Shown here: piece after piece, positions 35,898-45,078 of the stretch
Numbering within the stretch: the stretch's first letter is position 1
Layout: each line of letters starts with the position of its first letter
From: Lysobacter arseniciresistens ZS79
GTDB lineage: Bacteria; Pseudomonadota; Gammaproteobacteria; Xanthomonadales; Xanthomonadaceae
Assembly (NCBI RefSeq): GCF_000768335.1
Contig: NZ_AVPT01000006.1
Span: 1-64,000, forward strand
Direction: 5' to 3'
Length of the DNA stretch: 64,000 nt
Translations under genes and position numbers: made by a program
The notes under the pieces: generated by a model
Seen by the model: only the letters and a program-made list of their open reading frames with translations
What the model was told of the DNA's origin: nothing
Databases searched by the model: none

Positions 35898-36845
35898 ATG
35901 AACCGCCGCTTCACGTCCGTGTCCGCCTCCATCCTCGACGCCATCGGCGATACCCCGCTGGTCGAGATCGACGACGTGTTCGCCAAGTGCGAGTTCATGA
36001 ACCCGTCCGGCTCGATCAAGGCGCGCATCGCGCTGTACATGGTCGAGAAGGCCGAGGCCGAAGGCCTGCTGAAGCCCGGCGACACCATTGTCGAGGCGAC
36101 CAGCGGCAACACCGGCAACGCGCTGTCGATGGTCGCCGCGGTCAAGGGCTACCGAATGCGCGTGGTGATGCCCGAGGGGCTGTCGAACGAGCGCGTGGCG
36201 ATCTCGCGGGCGTACGGCGCGGAGGTCGAGTTCAGCGGCAACTTCCACGTCAACTCGGCGCTGGAGCGGGCGCGCGCGCTGGGGCGGCAGGAGGGTTTCT
36301 TCTGCCCGGGCCAGTTCGACTCGGAATGGAACGTCGAGGAGAACCGGGTGATCCTCGGGCCGGAGATCCTGTCGCAGCTGCCCGATGGCCGGGTGCCGGA
36401 TGCGCTGGTGGCGGGCGTGGGCACCGGCGGCACGCTGATCGGCGTCGGCCAGGCGTTCCGCGCGGTCAACCCGGACGTGCGGCTGTTCGCGATGGAGCCG
36501 TCGGAGTCGCGCACGATCCTCTGCGGCGAGGTCGACACCCACGCGATCGAGGGCATCTCCGACGGTTTCGTGCCGGGCATCTTCACCCGCCACGGCGAGC
36601 TGGTGAACGAGCTGCTGTCGGTCACCGACGAGGAAGCGATCACCGCGATGCGCGGGCTCGCGCGCGGACACGGGCTGCTGTGCGGGCCCAGCTCGGGCGC
36701 GCATCTGGTCGCCGCCCGCCGCGTGCGCGAGCGCCACCCGGAGCTGCGCACGGTGGTGACGCTGTTCTGCGACGAGGGCGAGAAGTACCTGCAGGACCAT
36801 TTCAGTGCGCCGGCGCCGGGGCTGATCGACGCCGCGTTCGGCTGA
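35898..36845 (+). CDS. Cysteine synthase family PLP-dependent enzyme
   Basis: A 315-residue fold-type II PLP enzyme. Lys41 in NPSGSIKAR forms the Schiff base. EATSGNTGNAL is the substrate-carboxylate loop, GVGTGGTLIGVG binds the PLP phosphate, and CGPSSGAHLVAA is the C-terminal Ser motif. These place it with O-acetylserine sulfhydrylase/cystathionine beta-synthase proteins. It is probably a cysteine synthase, but no regulatory CBS domain or metC partner is present to choose between the two. RBS AGGAGCC precedes the ATG. It stands alone on its strand. Confidence 0.88.
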   Translation: MNRRFTSVSASILDAIGDTPLVEIDDVFAKCEFMNPSGSIKARIALYMVEKAEAEGLLKPGDTIVEATSGNTGNALSMVAAVKGYRMRVVMPEGLSNERVAISRAYGAEVEFSGNFHVNSALERARALGRQEGFFCPGQFDSEWNVEENRVILGPEILSQLPDGRVPDALVAGVGTGGTLIGVGQAFRAVNPDVRLFAMEPSESRTILCGEVDTHAIEGISDGFVPGIFTRHGELVNELLSVTDEEAITAMRGLARGHGLLCGPSSGAHLVAARRVRERHPELRTVVTLFCDEGEKYLQDHFSAPAPGLIDAAFG

Positions 36846-36878
36846 GGTGCGGGCCGCTCCGGCGCGCTCCGGCTCGAC

Positions 36879-37820
36879 TCAGGCCAGCGCCAGCCGCCGG
36901 GCCAGCTGCCGCACCTCGTCGCGCAGCGCCGACGGGGCGCGGATCTCGAACTCGAACGGCAGCCGCGCCAGCTCGCGGGCGAACCAGCCCAGGTGGTCGG
37001 TGCGCGCGCGCAGCAGCACGCCTTCCGGGTCGGGTTCCAGCGTGCCCAGCGGGTAGAACAGGGCGCGGCTGGCGCCGTCGAGGTCGGTGCGCAACAGCAC
37101 CTCGACCGGGTGCGCGCGCGGCATGTTGGCCAGCGACGCCGACAGGTGCTCCAGCGCGTCGAACCCGGCCGGGCGGCCGAAGCTCGCCGGCAGCGGCTGC
37201 ACCGACAGCACCCGGTCGAGCCGGAACGAGCGCAGCTCGCCGCGCAGGTGGCAGAAGCCGGCCACGTACCAGTGGCCGCCGCGGAAGCCGAGGCCGTACG
37301 GATCGAACGGCCGCACGCTCGCGTCGCCGGCGGCGTTGCGGTAGGCCAGCTGCACCCGCTGGCGGGCCTGGGCGGCGGCGCTGAGGGTGGCCAGCGCACC
37401 GTTGTCGCCGGTCGGCGGGGCGTGCGACAGGTCGAGGGTGACGGTCTCGTCGACCGCGCGCACGCGCTGCTTCAGCCGCGCCGGCATCACCCGTTCGAGC
37501 TTGGCGCCGGCGCTGGCGACCGCCGGTTGCGCCTCGGTCAGCCCGAGGCTGCGCGCGGCCAGCAGCCCGACCGACAGCGCCAGCGCCTCTTCGTCGGTGA
37601 ACATCATCGGCGGCAGCCGGAAGCCCGGCACCAGCGCGTAGCCGCCGTAGCGGCCGCGCTCGGCGGTGATCGGGATGCCGAACTCCTCGAGGATCGCGAC
37701 GTAGCGCCGCAGCGTGCGGCCGTCCACGCCGAGCCGCCGCGCCATGTCCGGGCCGCTGATGCGGCCGTGGGCCTGCAGCAGTTCCAGCACGGCCAGCACG
37801 CGGGTGGTGGGGTGGGGCAT
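36879..37820 (-). CDS. YafY/WYL-type transcriptional regulator
   Basis: A 313-residue regulator. The N-terminal winged helix (residues 5-60: RVLAVLELLQAHGRISGPDMARRLGVDGRTLRRYVAILE) is the HTH_11 type. The middle contains a WYL domain (DPYGLGFRGGHWYVAGFCHLRGELRSFRLDRV), which may bind a ligand or nucleic acid. A WCX-like C-terminal segment follows. The start at 37820 matches the HTH boundary. It is divergent from the NIPSNAP gene, and a perfect palindrome in the gap is its likely operator. Confidence 0.9.
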   Translation of the reverse strand: MPHPTTRVLAVLELLQAHGRISGPDMARRLGVDGRTLRRYVAILEEFGIPITAERGRYGGYALVPGFRLPPMMFTDEEALALSVGLLAARSLGLTEAQPAVASAGAKLERVMPARLKQRVRAVDETVTLDLSHAPPTGDNGALATLSAAAQARQRVQLAYRNAAGDASVRPFDPYGLGFRGGHWYVAGFCHLRGELRSFRLDRVLSVQPLPASFGRPAGFDALEHLSASLANMPRAHPVEVLLRTDLDGASRALFYPLGTLEPDPEGVLLRARTDHLGWFARELARLPFEFEIRAPSALRDEVRQLARRLALA

Positions 37821-37839
37821 GGCCGCAAGGCTAGCAGTC

Positions 37840-37864
37840 AATCAGGGCCGCAATAGCCCTGATT
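37840..37864. promoter_or_regulatory. Palindrome in the YafY-NIPSNAP gap
   Basis: AATCAGGGC at 37840-37848 and GCCCTGATT at 37856-37864 form a perfect 9-base inverted repeat with the 7-base spacer CGCAATA. It sits 20 bases from the regulator start and about 48 bases before the NIPSNAP start, a good place for autoregulation and control of the divergent gene. Confidence 0.7.
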
Positions 37865-37911
37865 CGGCGTCATGGTGGACGCCCACTCCCACCGACCGCC
37901 GGACGGACCCG

Positions 37912-38772
37912 ATGAACCAGCCCTACCTCCTGTTCGATGCGTATTCGACCGTGGTCGAGCTGCGCCGCTACACCCTCCACCCGGGCCGCCGCGACGAGCT
38001 GGTCGAGCTGTTCGAGCGCGAGTTGGTCGAGAGCCAGGAGGCCGAGGGCATGCGCCTGGTCGGCCAGTTCCGCGACCTCGACCACCCGGACCGGTTCGTC
38101 TGGCTGCGCGGCTTCGCCGACATGGCGGCGCGTGGCCGCGCGCTGCCGGCGTTCTACGGCGGGCCGGTGTGGAAGGCGCACCGCGACGCCGCCAACGCGA
38201 CCATGCTCGACTCCGACGACGTGCTGCTGCTGCGGCCGGCGTACAGCGCGTCGGGGTTCCAGATCCCGCGGCTGCAGCGGCCGCCGCGCGGATCCACCGG
38301 CGACGGCAGCGGGCTGGTGGTCGGCACCGTGTACCGGCCGCATGGCGGCGTCGACCGCGACTTCCTCGACTTCTTCCAGTACGACATGGTGCCGCTGCTG
38401 GACGCGACCGGCGCGCCGGTCACCGCGGCGCTGGTGACGGAGACGGCGGCCAACAACTTCCCGGCGCTGCCGGTGCGCGGGGACGAGCGCGTGTTCGCCT
38501 GGTTCGCCCGCTTCGACGGCCCGGGCGCCTACGCGCACCACCTGCGGCGGCTGGCCGCGCACCCGAACTGGGAAGGCGTGCTGGCGCCGGCGCTGCGCAG
38601 CCGGCTGTCGGCGCCGCCGGAGGTGCTGCGGCTGGTGCCGACGGTGCGCTCGCGGCTGCAGGGGCTGGAGCATGCGCCGGCGCAGGGCCTCGTCTCCGCC
38701 GCCTCGCAGGTCCAGCAGGAACCGCGGCACGCCGCTGTCGTGGCACAGCCGCTCGATGCTGTCGGGGCGTGA
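37912..38772 (+). CDS. NIPSNAP family protein with altered C-terminus
   Basis: A 286-residue protein. Two NIPSNAP/dimeric alpha-beta barrel repeats are visible: VVELRRYTLHPGRRDELVELFE at the start, and a second near residue 140 (VYRPHGGVDRDFLDFFQYDMVPLL). Such domains often bind small hydrophobic ligands; no reaction is known here. The gene is divergent from the WYL regulator and probably controlled by it. The family should end near LRLVPT; the last 40 residues run antisense to an erythromycin-esterase remnant, so the natural stop appears lost and the tail is probably not ancestral. Confidence 0.82.
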   Translation: MNQPYLLFDAYSTVVELRRYTLHPGRRDELVELFERELVESQEAEGMRLVGQFRDLDHPDRFVWLRGFADMAARGRALPAFYGGPVWKAHRDAANATMLDSDDVLLLRPAYSASGFQIPRLQRPPRGSTGDGSGLVVGTVYRPHGGVDRDFLDFFQYDMVPLLDATGAPVTAALVTETAANNFPALPVRGDERVFAWFARFDGPGAYAHHLRRLAAHPNWEGVLAPALRSRLSAPPEVLRLVPTVRSRLQGLEHAPAQGLVSAASQVQQEPRHAAVVAQPLDAVGA

Positions 38773-39072
38773 CGGCCGCACCCGCATCGCCTCCATCGCG
38801 CCGACGTGCGAGTTGTGCGCCCACACCACCGCCCTGGCGCCTGGCCCGCGGGCGTCGAGCAGGTGGCACAGGGTCTCGAACATGTGGGTGTCGCGCAGGT
38901 TCCAGCTCTCCGCGCCGCCGTAGTACATCACCCGGTAGTAGCGTTCGGCGGCGGCTACCAGCCGTGCGTTCTGGGCGGCGTCGAGGAAGTCGTCGCCGTC
39001 GTGGCCGGCGTAGTCGCGGCCGGCGAGGTGCACGTCGACCATGCGGTCGCGCGCGCTGGACAGGTCGGTCAT
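38653..39072 (-). pseudogene. Erythromycin esterase family remnant
   Basis: The minus frame from 39072 reads family motifs in order: ERYYRVMYYGGAESWNLRD, AVVWAHNSHVG, MRVRPSRPDSIERLCHDSG and FLLDLR. In intact erythromycin-esterase-like proteins these lie across about 200 residues, with some 60-70 residues between AHNSHIG and VRPSRPDS that are missing here (junction near 38796). The N-terminal half of the family (about 250 residues) is also absent. What remains is about 140 residues, followed by Arg/Gln/His-rich translation antisense to the NIPSNAP gene. It is a decayed gene, not a working enzyme. Confidence 0.78.
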
Positions 39073-39139
39073 GGGCTGGCCCCGGTTCCGGCGGTCGTCG
39101 CCACCGTGGTCGCCCCGACCTTGCGTGGGCGTGAAGCCG

Positions 39140-39400
39140 TTACCCGGGCGCGGATCCGCCGCCTTCGCACAGCGCGCGCTTGCGGGCCGGCGTCAGCTGC
39201 TTGATCGCGTACTCGGCGCGCAGCGCGCTGCCGCGGTCGGCGTGCTCGAAGCGGGCCAGCAGCCGCACCGGTGGCCGTGCGCGGGTGTAGCGGGCGCCCT
39301 TGCCGGCGACGTGCTCGGCGTAGCGGCGCTCCACGTCGGTGGCGATGCCGGTGTAGATGCTGCCGCCGCGGCATTCGAGCAGGTAGACGAACCAGGCCAT
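39140..39400 (-). CDS. GIY-YIG nuclease family protein
   Basis: An 86-residue protein with the GIY-YIG-type core: WFVYLLEC (YIG-like first motif), SIYTGIATDVERRYAEH (second motif with catalytic Arg), and LRAEYAIKQLTPARKRAL with the conserved Glu. It belongs to the small UPF0213/YhbQ-like group of stand-alone GIY-YIG proteins related to UvrC and homing endonucleases; activity on DNA repair intermediates is possible. ATG 39400 gives the family N-terminus; another ATG lies at 39436. Confidence 0.88.
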   Translation of the reverse strand: MAWFVYLLECRGGSIYTGIATDVERRYAEHVAGKGARYTRARPPVRLLARFEHADRGSALRAEYAIKQLTPARKRALCEGGGSAPG

Positions 39401-39505
39401 CGCGGCAGTGTACGGACGCGGCAGGTCGTCGGTCATCGACCGGTGGACACGGGCCGTGCACGGTCGCGCTCCCACAGTGGTGGCCCGTTTTCCGGTGGTG
39501 CGCGC

Positions 39506-40111
39506 ATGGGTGCCTGGCTGACCGACACGATCCACTCGATGGGCTACTTCGGCGTGGTCCTGCTGACCTTCCTCGAGAACGTGTTCCCGCCGATCCCGTC
39601 GGAACTGATCATGCCGCTGGCCGGCTACCTCGCCGCCGAGGGGCGCATGACGGTGTGGGGCGCGATCGCCGCCGGGACGCTCGGGTCGCTGCTGGGCGCG
39701 CTGCTGCTGTACGGCGTCGGCGACCGCATCGGCGAGGACCGGCTGAAGGATTTCGCCGACCGCCACGGCCGCTGGCTGACGTTCTCGCGCGGGGATATCG
39801 ACCGCGCCTCGCGCTGGTTCCAGCGGCGCGGCGGCTGGGCGGTGTTCGTCTGCCGGCTGATCCCCGGCATCCGCTCGCTGATCTCGATCCCCGCCGGCAT
39901 CCACCACATGCCGCTGGCGGCGTTCCTCGCGTGGAGCGCGCTGGGCACGGCGCTGTGGACCGGCCTGCTGGTCGGTGTCGGCTACGTGCTGGGCAGCAAC
40001 TTCGAGCGCGTCGGCGAATTCATCGACCCGGTCACCAAGATCGTGCTGGCCGCGGTGCTGGTGTACTACCTGTGGCGCGTGGCGACCCACAAGGGTGCGC
40101 GGCGGGACTGA
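39506..40111 (+). CDS. DedA family membrane protein
   Basis: A 201-residue inner-membrane protein of the DedA/SNARE-associated (VTT domain) family. Motifs: GYFGVVLLTFLENVFPPIPSE with the essential Glu and Pro cluster, LAGYLAAEG, and GGWAVFVCRLIPGIRSLISIPAG, the conserved Arg/Gly motif of the re-entrant loop. DedA proteins are thought to flip phospholipids such as undecaprenyl phosphate or PE. It is divergent from the GIY-YIG gene. About 155 bases follow before the next gene. Confidence 0.93.
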   Translation: MGAWLTDTIHSMGYFGVVLLTFLENVFPPIPSELIMPLAGYLAAEGRMTVWGAIAAGTLGSLLGALLLYGVGDRIGEDRLKDFADRHGRWLTFSRGDIDRASRWFQRRGGWAVFVCRLIPGIRSLISIPAGIHHMPLAAFLAWSALGTALWTGLLVGVGYVLGSNFERVGEFIDPVTKIVLAAVLVYYLWRVATHKGARRD

Positions 40112-40266
40112 GTGGCACGCACCGCGCGCGCTTCATCCACAACACCCGCACGAGCGAGGACGACTGGCACGGGTTCAAGGGCGGCGACCAGCGCGAGACC
40201 GGCCCGGACGATGCCGCCGCCCAGGGCGGTGAGCGGCCGCCCGGCCGCCACAGCTAGCTGCGCGGC

Positions 40267-40539
40267 TCAGTCCCCGACCGGCACGGGGTTGTCGGCGCTT
40301 TCGGGCGGGGCCGCCTCGTCGTGGGTGGCGCGGCAGTCGGTCTCGGCCTGGCCGGTGAGGCCGAAGCACGGGTCGATGGTCGGGTCGACGTCGCCGCCCG
40401 GCGCGGGCGTGGGGGTCTCGTCGATGACGGTGGTGGCGGAGTCGGCCGGCTCGACCGGTTCGAGCTCGCGGCGGTCGCAGGCGGTGATCGACAGCGACAG
40501 CAGGGCCGCGGCGCAGGCGATGGCGATGCGGTGGTCCAT
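40267..40539 (-). CDS. Small lipoprotein
   Basis: A 90-residue lipoprotein; signal MDHRIAIACAAALLSLSITAC. The mature part is acidic and Pro/Thr/Asp-rich, with two cysteines (DPCFGLTGQAETDCRAT). I do not recognise a family. Start 40539 gives the signal peptide; a longer frame to 40578 is unlikely. Confidence 0.65.
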   Translation of the reverse strand: MDHRIAIACAAALLSLSITACDRRELEPVEPADSATTVIDETPTPAPGGDVDPTIDPCFGLTGQAETDCRATHDEAAPPESADNPVPVGD

Positions 40540-40774
40540 GGGGGGCTCCGGCGTGTGGGGACGCCGGCAATGTCCCACGTGCGTCGCGCGCCGCGGTTGA
40601 CGCCGCCATCACGGAAAAAACTGCGCGCGATGCAGATCCGTCCCCGCAAACCGCCGCGCAAACCCCCGTCCCGTCGACCGCGTGCGCTGGCATGCGTCTT
40701 GCGCCCGTTTTCCGTGAGTCACCGGGAACGGGTCCGCGGCCCCCGCCGCGGCGCCCTCCCTGAAGGAGGTAGCG
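40540..40774 (+). promoter_or_regulatory. Intergenic region upstream of the BON-domain gene
   Basis: These 235 bases separate divergent genes (small lipoprotein, BON protein). They hold the sigma-54-type promoter described separately and a canonical AAGGAGGT ribosome site just before 40775. I see no clear enhancer palindrome for an activator. Confidence 0.5.
40687..40703 (+). promoter_or_regulatory. Candidate sigma-54 promoter (-24/-12)
   Basis: CTGGCATGCGTCTTGCG fits the sigma-54 consensus (YTGGCACG-N4-TTGCW) with the invariant GG (40689-40690) and GC (40701-40702) exactly ten bases apart. Transcription would start near 40714, about 60 bases before ATG 40775. An enhancer-binding activator gene lies just beyond the BON gene. 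Confidence 0.65.
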
Positions 40775-42016
40775 ATGCGAAGCGACAACAAGATGGGCGA
40801 GGACCTCAAGGCCGTCGCCGAAGACGTGATGCAACTGGGTGCGCGATGCGTGCAGGCGGGTCGCGCGTGGTTGAACGAGAGGAGAAACGAGATGACCGAC
40901 CGTAACGACGACTATCGCCCCGAAAACAACAGCAACCGGAGCTCCTACCAGTCCCGCCCGGGCGCGCCGCAGCCGCGCGCGCAGGGGTCACGCGGCCGCC
41001 AGCAGCAGGGTTACCAGCAGGGCTACCAGCAACCGCAGGGGAGCTACCAGCAGGGTGGTTACCAGCCGGGTGCGTACCAGCAGGGCTGGCAGCAGGGCCG
41101 CTCGCAGTACCAGCCGCACTACCAGCAGCAGGGCAGCCAGGCGCAGGCGGGCCGCTACGGTTCCCAGGAGTACGCGTCGCAGGACTACGGCCGTGCCCAG
41201 GCGTGGGGCCAGGAAGGCATGGAGCGCGAGTACGGCCAGTCGTTCGAGCAGGGGCTGGGCCAGACATCGTTGGGCCAGGGGCCGTACGAGCGCGATGACT
41301 TCGGTTATGGCGCGCGTGCGCAGTCGGGCTGGCAGCAGTCGCGCGGCTCGCAGTCGCAGCAGTACGGCATGCCCCGCCAGGATTCGCACCAGGAATACCA
41401 GGGCAGCAGCCGCGGTGCCTACGCACAGCAGGGCTACAGCGGCTACCAGTCGCGTGGGCCGGGCGAGGGCTACGGCAGCAGCTCGGGATACGGCAACCCC
41501 GACCAGGACCGCTACGGCAGCCACAACTACAGCGGCGAGTCGTTCATCTCGCCGGCCGACACCCAGCAGGTGCATTCGGGCCGCGGCCGCCAGAGCTACG
41601 CGCGCCCGGACTATGGCAGCGGCTATGGCACCGCCGGCTACGGCATGGGCTACAGCGGCGTCGGTCCGCGCAACTACACGCGCTCGGACGAGCGCATCAC
41701 CGAGGACCTGTGCGAGCGCCTGACCCACGACCACGACATCGACGCCAGCGACATCGAGGTCAAGGTCGCCAACGGCACCGCCACGCTGGAGGGCACCGTT
41801 TCCCAGCGCTGGATGAAGCACCGCGCCGAGGACCTGGCCGACAACTGCAGCGGCGTGCGCAGCGTCGACAACCGCATCCGGGTGCAGTCGCAGTCGGAAA
41901 CCTCGGGTTACGCCAGCGCCTCGCGTGAAAGCGGTTCGTCCGCCCGCGCGAGTGGCGGCAGCCAGACCGGTTCGCCGACCACGCCGACCAGCGGCTCGAC
42001 CGGCACCGCGCACTAG
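40775..42016 (+). CDS. BON-domain protein with Gln/Gly/Tyr/Ser-rich disordered region
   Basis: A 413-residue protein without signal peptide. Residues about 41-300 are low complexity, dominated by Gln, Gly, Ser, Tyr and Arg with repeats of GYQQ, SYQQ, GQ and SGY type. Residues about 306-370 are one BON domain (RITEDLCERLTHDHDID to VRSVDNRIRVQ). The end is Ser/Thr/Gly-rich. BON domains bind phospholipid or polymer surfaces, as in OsmY. Two in-frame starts each have a good ribosome site: ATG 40775 (AAGGAGGT) and ATG 40892 (GAGAGGAG), the latter skipping a 39-residue helical leader. A stress or envelope role is likely by family only. Confidence 0.85.
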   Translation: MRSDNKMGEDLKAVAEDVMQLGARCVQAGRAWLNERRNEMTDRNDDYRPENNSNRSSYQSRPGAPQPRAQGSRGRQQQGYQQGYQQPQGSYQQGGYQPGAYQQGWQQGRSQYQPHYQQQGSQAQAGRYGSQEYASQDYGRAQAWGQEGMEREYGQSFEQGLGQTSLGQGPYERDDFGYGARAQSGWQQSRGSQSQQYGMPRQDSHQEYQGSSRGAYAQQGYSGYQSRGPGEGYGSSSGYGNPDQDRYGSHNYSGESFISPADTQQVHSGRGRQSYARPDYGSGYGTAGYGMGYSGVGPRNYTRSDERITEDLCERLTHDHDIDASDIEVKVANGTATLEGTVSQRWMKHRAEDLADNCSGVRSVDNRIRVQSQSETSGYASASRESGSSARASGGSQTGSPTTPTSGSTGTAH

Positions 42017-42046
42017 GCGACGGAACGGCATGGATGCGGCAAACGG

Positions 42047-42071
42047 AAGGCCCGCCGGATGGCGGGCCTTT
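42047..42071. terminator. Terminator between BON gene and sigma-54 activator
   Basis: AAGGCCCGCC and GGCGGGCCTT form a stem around GGAT-like loop bases and end in TT. It likely stops both convergent genes. Confidence 0.78.
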
Positions 42072-42115
42072 CTGCATGGTGCGGGTGATTGCGAATGCGG
42101 AGCCGGGTCGCGCGC

Positions 42116-43267
42116 CTAGACCGACAGCATCCGCATGCCGTCGTCGTTGCGCGGCGAACGCGTCGCCTGCGCGGCCTCGCCATCGTCGTCGCGACCTTGC
42201 CCGTACCCGTCCTGGCCGGGCGCGGCACGCCGCGCACCGCGCCGTTCGCGCGCAAGCTGGTTGTGGATCGTGCGCACGCTGACGCCGAGCATCCGCGCGG
42301 CGCGGGCCTTGTCGTTGTCGTAGTACTCGAGGGTCTTGCGCAGCATCTCCTGCTGCACCTCGGCGTAGCTCATGCCGACGGTGAACACCACGGTTTCCGC
42401 ATCGTCGTCGCCGGCGCGGCGGCGCAGCGCGGGGTGGGCCGGATTGCCGATGTCGACAACGTCGCCGGTGCCGAGGATGAAGGCGCGCTGCACCACGCTG
42501 CGCAGCTCGCGCACATTGCCGGGCCAGTCGTAGGCCATGATCGCGCCGGCGGCATCGTCGGCCAGCCGCTTGTTTGTTCCGTGCTCCTCGTTCAGCGCGG
42601 CGAGGAAGTGCCCGGCCAGCAGCAGCGCGTCGTCGCCGCGGACGCGCAGCGGCGGCAGCTCGACAATGAAATCCGCCAGCCGGTAGAACAGGTCCTCGCG
42701 CAGCAAGCCCTCGTCGATGGCCCGGGCCGGGTCGCGGTTGGTGGCGGCGACGATGCGGGTGTCGAACTCGACCGCGGTGGTGCCGCCGACCCGGGTGATG
42801 GTGCCGGTCTCCAGCGCCCGCAGCAGGTAGACCTGCAGCGCGGCCGGCATTTCGGTGATCTCGTCGAGGAACAGCGTGCCGCGGTTGGCCTGCTCGAAGT
42901 AGCCGACGTGGCGCGCGGCGGCGCCGGTGAAGCTGCCGCGTTCGTGGCCGAACAGGTGGCTGGCCAGCAGGTCGGGTGCGATCGCGCCGCAGTTGACCGC
43001 GACGAACCGCCCCGGCCGCCCGCTCATGACGTGTACCGCGTGGGCGACCAGCTCCTTGCCGGTGCCGCTTTCGCCGGTGACGAGCACCGACGCCGGGGTG
43101 GTCGCGACGCGGGCGAGGTCCTGCTGCAGGCCGCGGATCGCGGGGCAGTCGCCGACCATGCCGGTCGCGACGCGCGGGCCGGTGTCCGGGCTGTCGTCAT
43201 ACAGGCCGGGGGTGGTGTCGTCGTCCTGGGCGTCGGCGTCGCGCGGATCGGGGGCGTCGTTGTCCAT
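42116..43267 (-). CDS. Sigma-54-dependent transcriptional activator
   Basis: A 383-residue enhancer-binding protein with a short acidic N-terminus (no receiver, GAF or PAS domain) and a central AAA+ module. Walker A is TGESGTGKE (residues about 64-72). The sigma-54 contact loop is GSFTGA (usually GAFTGA) at about 111-116, and Walker B is TLFLDE. The arginine finger region VNCGAIAPDLL and R-finger-like AAFILGTG follow. The C-terminal Fis-type helix-turn-helix is KTLEYYDNDKARAARMLGVS and is followed by a basic tail. Lacking a sensor, it may be constitutive or controlled by a partner. A sigma-54-type promoter precedes the next gene over. Confidence 0.9.
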   Translation of the reverse strand: MDNDAPDPRDADAQDDDTTPGLYDDSPDTGPRVATGMVGDCPAIRGLQQDLARVATTPASVLVTGESGTGKELVAHAVHVMSGRPGRFVAVNCGAIAPDLLASHLFGHERGSFTGAAARHVGYFEQANRGTLFLDEITEMPAALQVYLLRALETGTITRVGGTTAVEFDTRIVAATNRDPARAIDEGLLREDLFYRLADFIVELPPLRVRGDDALLLAGHFLAALNEEHGTNKRLADDAAGAIMAYDWPGNVRELRSVVQRAFILGTGDVVDIGNPAHPALRRRAGDDDAETVVFTVGMSYAEVQQEMLRKTLEYYDNDKARAARMLGVSVRTIHNQLARERRGARRAAPGQDGYGQGRDDDGEAAQATRSPRNDDGMRMLSV

Positions 43268-43342
43268 GCCGCCCACGCTAGCGGCGACGCGGTTAACGAG
43301 CCGTCACCGGCGTGTTGCGACGGGGCGCGTCGCGCCTCGCGT

Positions 43343-43564
43343 TCAGCCGGCGACGACCACGCGGATCGCCACGTCGCCGATCTCGACCCGCTGTCCCGCG
43401 CGGACCTTGCAGGTCTTGCGCAGCTCCACCGCGCCGTCCACCCGCACCTCGCCGGCGGCCACCAGCGCCTTGCCGGCACCGCCGCTGTCGCACACGCCGA
43501 CCAGCTTGAGCAGCTGGTTCAGCTCGACGTGGTCGCGGTCGAGTTCGAAATCGATGGTCTGCAT
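43343..43564 (-). CDS. S4-domain RNA-binding protein (YbcJ-like)
   Basis: A 73-residue protein that is almost entirely an S4 RNA-binding domain (IDFELDRDHVELNQLLKLVG, GGAGKALVAAGEVRVDG, then VRAGQRVEIGD). This matches YbcJ-like small S4 proteins associated with ribosomes. It is divergent from dbpA (116 bases) and both act on RNA, which may reflect a shared ribosome role but is not proof. Confidence 0.85.
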   Translation of the reverse strand: MQTIDFELDRDHVELNQLLKLVGVCDSGGAGKALVAAGEVRVDGAVELRKTCKVRAGQRVEIGDVAIRVVVAG

Positions 43565-43680
43565 GCGGGTGGCGGCGTTGTACGGGGCGGGCGCGCAGGT
43601 TGGCAGGCGGCCCGGCCCGGCGCAACGCGTGGGCGGCGATCCGCGCAACGGCGGCCAAGCGAAGCTGCGATCATGCGCGC

Positions 43681-45069
<1,389 letters not shown>

Positions 45070-45078
45070 CGCCTCCGT

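Noticed and set aside
40112-40257. Residual frame after dedA reading FIHNTRTSEDDWHGFKGGDQ
   Set aside because: The composition looks protein-like, but there is no ATG, GTG or TTG start in frame after the DedA stop. It may be a remnant; I cannot support a gene.
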